The notes under the pieces: generated by a model
What the model was told of the DNA's origin: nothing
What the model saw: the letters and a program-made list of their open reading frames with translations, nothing else
Database searches by the model: none
Shown here: piece after piece, positions 56,313 through 64,000 of the stretch
Layout: every line of letters begins with the position of its first letter
How positions within the stretch are numbered: position 1 is the stretch's first letter
Origin: Equus caballus
Taxonomy: Eukaryota; Chordata; Mammalia; Perissodactyla; Equidae
Assembly: GCF_041296265.1 (NCBI RefSeq)
Contig: NC_091684.1
Coordinates: 122,066,001-122,130,000, forward strand
Direction: 5' to 3'
Length of the DNA: 64,000 bases
Made by a program: the position numbers and the translations under genes

Positions 56313-58379
56313 GCACCTGGTCTTCTCCGGGGGTGAGAGGAGTGAGGGACAGCTTCTGGTTGATGACACTCGCGCAGAGCCCGCCCAGGGCCTCAGCGTG
56401 TGGGCGTCTGCCGTGTTTGCACCGGGAGCGTGACCGCATGAGCTGGACGTTTGCGACTCGGAGGGACTTGCTTGAATGGCCGGCCTCTGCTGGCGCGGCG
56501 CCCGGGTCGCATGGGCGTCTTTAGAGTCGGAGAGTGTGGCGTTGGCATGGGCCCGGCCCGTGGTTGGCGCTGAGTACGCGCTGGCCCGGTTCTGGCCTGA
56601 GCCGTTGCCCCGGGGGGCGTGGCGGGTGGGGTGGCGGTCCGTGTCTGGAGGCCGAACAGCCGAGTCTTCCCTGGGTTCCGTTCGGAGCCTCGGTTTGGGC
56701 CGGGCAAGCCGCAGCGCCTGTGGTTGCCTTCTGGCTTGGTGAGGAGGTGTGATGGGCCCGTGGTTTTGGCGGCGGGGGCAGCGGCCCTAGGCCGCAGCGC
56801 TGCAGCTGGCAGCTCCTGTGTGTCACCTGCTCACCCGGGCCACACACAGCTGGCCAAAGGTGGCCCTGGCGCTGACGTCCAGGCAGTGTGGTGGCTGACA
56901 GGGCGGGCAGGAAGGAAAGGGAGCGGAGGGGAGCGGCCGTAGTGCGGTTCCACGGGCTTGCACAGGATGTACCCTCTTGTTGGGTTGCGACCGCCGTCGC
57001 GGTCTTGCCAGGGGTGGCGTTGGGTCCCAAGGGGGCTGCCGGTTGTTGCCTGCCAGGGAAGGCTCGGCTGCGGTAGATGACCTGTGCGGTAGACGGCGTC
57101 GCGCCCCCGGGAGGTTCGGCCCCCAGTGTTTGTCGTCCTAGCGCCTTGAAGAGACCCACAGGCCCGCGACTGGCCACCGGCCCCGTCTGCTCCGGATTGC
57201 TGAGGCGGACAATCTCTTTGACCCTGCGCCCCCTCGGGTCCGGCGCTTGCCAGGTGAAGGCGTTGCTGCAGGAAGGTTCGCTCTTCCTGGCCCGGGGGGC
57301 TCCTGTGGTCCCGGGCGTGCCGGGGAGCGGGGCCAGGGGGCGGTGTGGGGCGTCGGGGGGGGTGGGGGGGCGTGCGCGAGGGGTGGTTAAGAGCGGTGTG
57401 CGGAAGCCTGCGGGCGTGGCAGCGACCCGAGGGTGCTGCGATCCTGGGCGCCCTGCCCCGGACGCACGTCCAGCGTGGAGGAGGAGCACGTCTCCTTGTG
57501 TGGGAGCGGTGTCCTAGTTTCATTCTTTGCCTTGTCTTCCAGGAGGAGGCAGCGTTTGTGCTCTGTGAGGTCGTCTGTGGTGTTCTGGGGCCGAAGGAGG
57601 GGGTCATAGGTCGAGCGCGACGCGGTCGACTTGGGCAAAGTCATAATGCCTTGACGGCTGTCGTCCGGGAGGCTCCCTGCCCGCCTGGCGCGCGAGGTGT
57701 TGGAGGCTACACCTTGGGGGACTTGCTGTGCAGGCGTGAGGGGGCTTCCCCTTTGGAGCAGGGAGCCGCGGGGTTGAACGTTTCCTCGAAGGCCAGCGCC
57801 CCGCAACCCGCAGGCGGTGGAAATGCCGCGTCGCTGCGTGGGAATTGGCTGTGGTCTGAGACGGGTCTTGCCCCGGGTCTCGGTGGCTGTGACCAGCCGT
57901 TGCAGCGGGGTTCCCTGCTGGCCCGCCCAGGGCGTCTTGGCTTAGATAGCCCAGACCGGAGTGCGGCCTGAAGGCGTCGGGCCCCTGGAGGTTCAGACGG
58001 GCTGCTTCTGTTGCGCCGCCCGTGGGCGAGTGGTGCCGGCTCTCGTGTCAGCCCTGTTGTCCTGGCGGTAGCCAGGTAGCATTACCATCAAGTGCCGTTC
58101 CCCCCGGCCCAGCTCGCGGGGACACGCTGGCCACGTTGACCTCACATCCACGGTCAGCGTGAGGGTGTAGGTGGATGGTCCGTGTCCTTTGCTCAGAAGG
58201 AGTGGCGCTCAGAGAGGGAGTCCGGGGCCGATTGCAGCAGCCTCTAGCGGTGCGAGTTGGCGTCCTTCCTTGGGAAGTCACCGGGCTTCCGCGTGGGGTG
58301 GCAGGGCACGAGGTCAGGCATCTGTGAGGACGGCGTGCTTTCCCGGGTGCTGAGGCCACCGCACACGGAAGCCCGCAGG

Positions 58380-58399
58380 CACGCACGCGCGCGCGCGCG

Positions 58400-58441
<42 letters not shown>
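58380..58441. repeat. CA/CG microsatellite, unit 11 (form III)
   Basis: Form III: CACGCACGCGCGCGCGCGCG, a short GA junction, then an unbroken CA run ending in CACGTG. Confidence 0.95.
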
Positions 58442-58442
<1 letters not shown>

Positions 58443-58623
58443 ACAGGCCTGCGCATCTGCCTACACTCGGGATATCACACGCGCCTTCGGTCATCCCGAA
58501 GGGATAGAGGTACAGGGCAAGCAGATGCAAGGGTGCCGCGGGGGGAACTGTGGCACGGATCCTGTCTTCTGACCAGCTGGGCACGTTTCTGAAGCATGCG
58601 TGTGCTTTCTCTACACTCCTCAG

Positions 58624-58762
58624 GTGGAAGTGCCGTGCAAAGCTCGCTGCCGCCCACCGACAGAAGAAGACCCTTCGTGTCCCGTGACGAGCGCAGGTGC
58701 GAGGCAGTCGCGGCGGAAGTGTGGCCCGGGATGCGCACCACGCCCTCGGACGGCCCAGGACG
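58624..58762 (+). ncRNA. Candidate host-transcript exon B, unit 11, weak donor
   Basis: Strong acceptor and poor GTCAGC donor, as in unit 2. It is the last exon B in the window. Confidence 0.45.
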
Positions 58763-59014
58763 GTCAGCATTGCTTTGTCCCAAGTTCGGCCTCTCGCCCT
58801 GAGGGCTTCGCTAGACCTGCCTCAGAGGCTTCTTGGGCGCGTGTGCCCGGGGGCCCGCGGCGTCGTGCTCTGAGGGCGGACTGACTGTTGCCCCTGCTCC
58901 GGCGGGGCTCGGCTCTGGATTCTCCAGGCCGCTGGCGCCCATGAGGCGATCGGCTCGCCCGCTGCGGAGCCCCCCAGCCTGCCTGGTTAGTTTGTCCAGG
59001 TTGGCAGAACGTGC

Positions 59015-59111
59015 TCGGATCGATGATGACTCCCTCATATGCATTCCTTGGAAAATCTGAACAAAATGAGTGAGAACTCACTACCGTCGTTCTCATCGAA
59101 ACTGAGGTCCG
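59015..59111 (+). ncRNA. SNORD116: C/D-box snoRNA SNORD116, type B, unit 11
   Basis: Last B copy in the window, unchanged from the others. Confidence 0.93.
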
Positions 59112-61392
59112 GCACGTTGTCTTCCCCAGGCATGGCAGGAGTGAGGGACCGCTTCCCCTTGAGCGCACTGGGACGGGCACGGGCACCACGCCGGGCGTCC
59201 GCATTTGGGAGCCGTGGCATCTGGGGGTCCTTCCTCTCACCGCGTGAGGGGGGTGTCCGTCAGTCGGCGGTGCTTGGTTGAACGGCCTGTGGCTGAGGGC
59301 CGTGGCTGGCAGCTCGCATCCTAGGTTGGGAAGTCGGAGAGTGTGGCGCTGGCACAGGCCCCGTGAGCTCGGGGCCTTGTGGCTGTGTGGGCCTGGTTCC
59401 CGCTGGGGACGAAGGCCCCGGGGGTCTGCGTCTCAGAGCTGAGCAGTAAGCAGTGGAAGGTCGCGTGGTTTCTGATGAGAGCCCCGGGCCAGGCGGGCGG
59501 CCGTCAGCTGTTCTTGCCTTTTGGCTTGGTGAGGCAGTTGGAGCACCCCTCGCGGTTTGGGGCGCCGCCGGAGGGGTGAGACTTTGGTGCTGCAGCTTGG
59601 GGCTCCTCTAGTTCTCCGGCTCGCCCAGTCCACGCCAAGGTGCCCAAACGGGGACCGGGCTGTGGGCCTGGCACTCAGGTCAAGACACTGTGGTGGCTGA
59701 TGGCCTGGTCGTGGGGAGCTGGGGGGGAAGAAGAGCACGGAGAGGACAGGTCACAGTGTGATGCCGTGGGCTTCCGTGGGACGTGCTGCCTCGTTGTGTT
59801 CCGAGCGCTGGCAGCGGCTTGTCGGGAACGTGCCCTGGCTCTGACGGGGCTGGCGATTGGTGCGTGCCGGGGAAGGCTGGGGGCTTGAAGGCCCGGGGGT
59901 GTGCACTGTGGTCGGTGACCTTTGTGGCAGATGGCGGGCCTTGTTCCAGAGCGGTGGCGCTCTCCGGTTCTCTCCACGGTTCCTTGAAGAGGGGCCCGGC
60001 ACGTGACTGCCGGCCGGCCGGCCGCCGCTGCTCATCGATTGCTTGGGCGACCGTGGCCTTGGATCCTCCGCCGTCTCAGGCGCGGGGTCTCCGAGGAGAA
60101 AGCGTTCCTCCAGCACGGTCCGATTTTCCTGGCGCGGTTCGCCTCATGCCTCGTCGCAGGGCTTTAGGTTTCTTCGTGGAAGCCTGTGGGCCTGGCGGAG
60201 ACGGCGGGTGCCGTGACCCGAGCTGCCCTGCCGCGCACAGACGTCCGCCTTGGAAAACGTCCGCCTCTCCATGGGTGGCGGGGGCGGGGTGTGTGTGTGC
60301 TCGTTCCGTGCCTCCTCTTGCCTTCGTGGACAGAGCCATCCTTGGGGCCGTGTGAGGTCGTTTGTGGTGTTACAGGTGCCGAGGGAGGGTCCAGACGTTG
60401 AACGTGACGGGTCGAGTCCCGTACGCACAGTCGAGATTCCCTCGTGGCCGTCCTCCCCGGGGCTCCCTGGCCGCCACGTGTGTGTAGGGTTTGAGGTCCT
60501 GCTTGGGGGACTTGCCTCGCAGGCCTGAGGTGGGCCAGGCAGCGCGTGGGTGGGAAGGAGTCCTGGAAGGCCGGGGTCCAGAAAGCGGGCCCGCTGTGGT
60601 AACGCCAGGTCCCTGGACGGGAGTGGGCTCCAGGTTCAGTCGGGTCTTAGCGTGGGTCGTGGTGGCCACAGACCACCTCTTCCTGGCACTTCCCCTGCCG
60701 CTGGCACCGCTGAGGGCGTGGGTGTAGCCTCAGTCAGCAGGAAGAGGCGCCTGGCCCCCGGTCCCCCGGTGGCGTGGCCACTGGAGATCAGGAGGGGCTG
60801 CTGCTTCTGCCCTCTAGCCCGTGTCCCAGCGGCGCCAGCCTTCGAGTGGTGTAGGCGCTTTACGTGGTTCAGGTCCAGCAGTGGTCGGCGCGTTTCCGTC
60901 GGGCGCGGTTCGCGTGGCACGGCGTGCGGGGACAGCGGGCGCCCACGGTCGGGCGGAGGGTGAACCTGCTGGAGTGTCGTGTTCCGGTGTTCAGAGGCAG
61001 GGGCTGTGAGAGAGGGAGCCTGCGGCCTATTTCAGCAGGCCGAAAGGGCAGAGGTGAGCCGCCGGGCGAGTCGAGGTGAAAGCCGCCAGCGCGAGCTCTT
61101 GGTCTCGCGGCAGGGCCTGAGGCCAGGGATGTGTGCGGAAGACGTGCTTCTTCAGGGGCTCGGGCCCCGCGCACCCGAAGACACGCACACGCGCCCGCCT
61201 GCGCGCCTTCCTGCGCTTGTGCTGTCACACACGCCTTCTTGTCACACCTGAGGGGAAGAGGTAGAGGCCAAGAAGATGCAAGGCTTGCCCCGGGGCGGGG
61301 AGTCGGGGTGGAACCCTTGGCCTGGCTCTGGTTACCTGAGAGCCTGGCTGGGTCGCTGAGGCGTGCGCGTGCGATTGCTCTGCACTTCCCAG

Positions 61393-61527
61393 GTGGGATC
61401 TCCGAGCAAAGCTTGCCGTCGCCCAAGAAGAGAAGACCTTCCTGTCGTTTGTGGAGCGGAGACGCGAGGGAATCCCGCAAGAAGCGTGGCTTCGGGTGCG
61501 CCCCGTGCCCGTGGCTCGCTGAGGCTG
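61393..61527 (+). ncRNA. Candidate host-transcript exon A, unit 12
   Basis: Splice signals as in unit 6. It is the last complete candidate exon in the window. Confidence 0.55.
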
Positions 61528-61752
61528 GTAAGGATCCCCCTGCACCCAGTTCGTGCCGTTGGCCCTGGGAGTCCCAGACCGCGCTGAGAGGCTTCTAGCC
61601 CGCGGGTCCCCGGGGGCGTGCGGAGCTGGCGCTCTGAGGGTGGGTCGACAGTTGCCCTTGCTCAGGGGCTTGGCTCGGGATTCTCCGGGCCGCTGGCCGA
61701 CCCTGAGGTGATGGGCTCACCCGCCGAGCCCCGCCAGCTGCCCCGAAGGTGC

Positions 61753-61848
61753 TCGGATCGATGATGACTCCCTCAAATGCATTCCTTGGAAATCTGAACA
61801 AAATGAGTGAGAACTCACTACCGTCGTTCTCGCCGAGCCTGAGGTCCA
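61753..61848 (+). ncRNA. SNORD116: C/D-box snoRNA SNORD116, type A, unit 12
   Basis: Late A subtype. It is the last snoRNA in the window, because unit 12 is cut before its B-type copy. Confidence 0.92.
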
Positions 61849-63915
61849 GCACCTGGTCTTCTCCGGGGGTGAGAGGAGTGAGGGACAGCTTCTGGTTGAT
61901 GACACTCGCGCAGAGCCCGCCCAGGGCCTCAGCGTGTGGGCGTCTGCCGTGTTTGCACCGGGAGCGTGACCGCATGAGCTGGACGTTTGCGACTCGGAGG
62001 GACTTGCTTGAATGGCCGGCCTCTGCTGGCGCGGCGCCCGGGTCGCATGGGCGTCTTTAGAGTCGGAGAGTGTGGCGTTGGCATGGGCCCGGCCCGTGGT
62101 TGGCGCTGAGTACGCGCTGGCCCGGTTCTGGCCTGAGCCGTTGCCCCGGGGGGCGTGGCGGGTGGGGTGGCGGTCCGTGTCTGGAGGCCGAACAGCCGAG
62201 TCTTCCCTGGGTTCCGTTCGGAGCCTCGGTTTGGGCCGGGCAAGCCGCAGCGCCTGTGGTTGCCTTCTGGCTTGGTGAGGAGGTGTGATGGGCCCGTGGT
62301 TTTGGCGGCGGGGGCAGCGGCCCTAGGCCGCAGCGCTGCAGCTGGCAGCTCCTGTGTGTCACCTGCTCACCCGGGCCACACACAGCTGGCCAAAGGTGGC
62401 CCTGGCGCTGACGTCCAGGCAGTGTGGTGGCTGACAGGGCGGGCAGGAAGGAAAGGGAGCGGAGGGGAGCGGCCGTAGTGCGGTTCCACGGGCTTGCACA
62501 GGATGTACCCTCTTGTTGGGTTGCGACCGCCGTCGCGGTCTTGCCAGGGGTGGCGTTGGGTCCCAAGGGGGCTGCCGGTTGTTGCCTGCCAGGGAAGGCT
62601 CGGCTGCGGTAGATGACCTGTGCGGTAGACGGCGTCGCGCCCCCGGGAGGTTCGGCCCCCAGTGTTTGTCGTCCTAGCGCCTTGAAGAGACCCACAGGCC
62701 CGCGACTGGCCACCGGCCCCGTCTGCTCCGGATTGCTGAGGCGGACAATCTCTTTGACCCTGCGCCCCCTCGGGTCCGGCGCTTGCCAGGTGAAGGCGTT
62801 GCTGCAGGAAGGTTCGCTCTTCCTGGCCCGGGGGGCTCCTGTGGTCCCGGGCGTGCCGGGGAGCGGGGCCAGGGGGCGGTGTGGGGCGTCGGGGGGGGTG
62901 GGGGGGCGTGCGCGAGGGGTGGTTAAGAGCGGTGTGCGGAAGCCTGCGGGCGTGGCAGCGACCCGAGGGTGCTGCGATCCTGGGCGCCCTGCCCCGGACG
63001 CACGTCCAGCGTGGAGGAGGAGCACGTCTCCTTGTGTGGGAGCGGTGTCCTAGTTTCATTCTTTGCCTTGTCTTCCAGGAGGAGGCAGCGTTTGTGCTCT
63101 GTGAGGTCGTCTGTGGTGTTCTGGGGCCGAAGGAGGGGGTCATAGGTCGAGCGCGACGCGGTCGACTTGGGCAAAGTCATAATGCCTTGACGGCTGTCGT
63201 CCGGGAGGCTCCCTGCCCGCCTGGCGCGCGAGGTGTTGGAGGCTACACCTTGGGGGACTTGCTGTGCAGGCGTGAGGGGGCTTCCCCTTTGGAGCAGGGA
63301 GCCGCGGGGTTGAACGTTTCCTCGAAGGCCAGCGCCCCGCAACCCGCAGGCGGTGGAAATGCCGCGTCGCTGCGTGGGAATTGGCTGTGGTCTGAGACGG
63401 GTCTTGCCCCGGGTCTCGGTGGCTGTGACCAGCCGTTGCAGCGGGGTTCCCTGCTGGCCCGCCCAGGGCGTCTTGGCTTAGATAGCCCAGACCGGAGTGC
63501 GGCCTGAAGGCGTCGGGCCCCTGGAGGTTCAGACGGGCTGCTTCTGTTGCGCCGCCCGTGGGCGAGTGGTGCCGGCTCTCGTGTCAGCCCTGTTGTCCTG
63601 GCGGTAGCCAGGTAGCATTACCATCAAGTGCCGTTCCCCCCGGCCCAGCTCGCGGGGACACGCTGGCCACGTTGACCTCACATCCACGGTCAGCGTGAGG
63701 GTGTAGGTGGATGGTCCGTGTCCTTTGCTCAGAAGGAGTGGCGCTCAGAGAGGGAGTCCGGGGCCGATTGCAGCAGCCTCTAGCGGTGCGAGTTGGCGTC
63801 CTTCCTTGGGAAGTCACCGGGCTTCCGCGTGGGGTGGCAGGGCACGAGGTCAGGCATCTGTGAGGACGGCGTGCTTTCCCGGGTGCTGAGGCCACCGCAC
63901 ACGGAAGCCCGCAGG

Positions 63916-63935
63916 CACGCACGCGCGCGCGCGCG

Positions 63936-63976
<41 letters not shown>
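63916..63976. repeat. CA/CG microsatellite, unit 12 (form III)
   Basis: Form III as in unit 11, lying just before the window end. Confidence 0.95.
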
Positions 63977-63978
<2 letters not shown>

Positions 63979-64000
63979 ACAGGCCTGCGCATCTGCCTAC

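Larger units (their letters stand above)
55373..60908 (+). repeat. SNORD116 tandem unit 11 (5,536 bp)
   Basis: The G-run is at 57355-57370 and the isolated acceptor ends at 57542. It has a third microsatellite form with long pure CG and CA runs, shared with unit 12. Half B returns to the early-unit state at the CTCAGGTCAAG and AGATGGCGGG sites, so it is not simply a neighbour copy of unit 10. Confidence 0.97.
60909..64000 (+). repeat. SNORD116 tandem unit 12, cut by the window end
   Basis: Holds a full half A and the start of half B through the microsatellite, ending before exon B. The G-run is at 62891-62906 and the isolated acceptor ends at 63078. A private C-to-G change near 61078 puts a stop into the frame that is open here in the other units, which argues against that frame being coding. 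Confidence 0.95.

Noticed and set aside
1-64000. CRISPR array or prokaryotic repeat region
   Set aside because: The repeat unit is 5.5 kb with no short spacer pattern, there are no prokaryotic genes, and there are clear mammalian snoRNAs and splice-like signals.
1-64000. Ribosomal DNA or a D4Z4-like macrosatellite
   Set aside because: I see no rRNA sequence and no homeobox frame. The two SNORD116 copies per unit identify the array.
1-64000. SNORD115 or SNORD113/114 rather than SNORD116
   Set aside because: The spacer with CATTCCTTGGAAA and AACAAAATGAGTGAGAACTC matches SNORD116 as I know it. The other two families share only the box and end motifs.
1-64000. Pure assembly duplication of one unit
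   Set aside because: Units differ at many scattered sites, in microsatellite form and in G-run length, so they are not one sequence copied by error. The true copy number may still be misjudged.

Overview
The window is one uninterrupted tandem array on the + strand. It has no protein-coding gene that I can support. A unit of 5,534 to 5,539 bp repeats head to tail: eleven full units and about 3.1 kb of a twelfth, and the array runs off both window ends. Every unit carries two C/D-box small nucleolar RNAs that I recognise as SNORD116 (HBII-85), the family in the SNHG14 / Prader-Willi imprinted locus. The basis is the C box ATGATGA, the spacer core around CATTCCTTGGAAAA, the D' box CTGA, the internal segment AACAAAATGAGTGAGAACTC, and the D box CTGA followed by GGTCC. 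SNORD116 clusters are known only from eutherian mammals, so the source is a eutherian. I cannot name the species.

Each unit is a dimer of two old, diverged half-units. Half A (about 2.74 kb) holds a candidate non-coding host exon, snoRNA type A about 225 bp after it, a G-rich tract and a strong isolated splice acceptor. Half B (about 2.80 kb) holds a CA/CG microsatellite, a candidate exon homologous to that of A, snoRNA type B about 250 bp after it, and a (GGCC)n palindrome. The A and B halves are only patchily alike. Successive whole units differ at only scattered sites, so this is a higher-order repeat: an old half-unit duplication followed by recent spread of the dimer. The window holds 12 A-type and 11 B-type snoRNAs, 23 in all.

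Expected biology (family knowledge plus inference): a long non-coding host transcript of the SNHG14 type, from the paternal allele, would be read left to right. Short exons would be spliced together and the snoRNAs released from the introns by exonuclease trimming. SNORD116 lacks an accepted rRNA target, and its loss is central to Prader-Willi syndrome.

The unusual points are the high GC and CpG content, two snoRNA types with different D-box antisense elements and a compensatory change in their flanking stems, subtypes of A along the array, a degenerate splice donor in the B exon that could favour introns with two snoRNAs, and mosaic sharing of variants between units. The window shows no recognisable SINE, LINE, LTR element or DNA transposon, and no tRNA or rRNA gene. 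All long open frames are by-products of GC-rich sequence.
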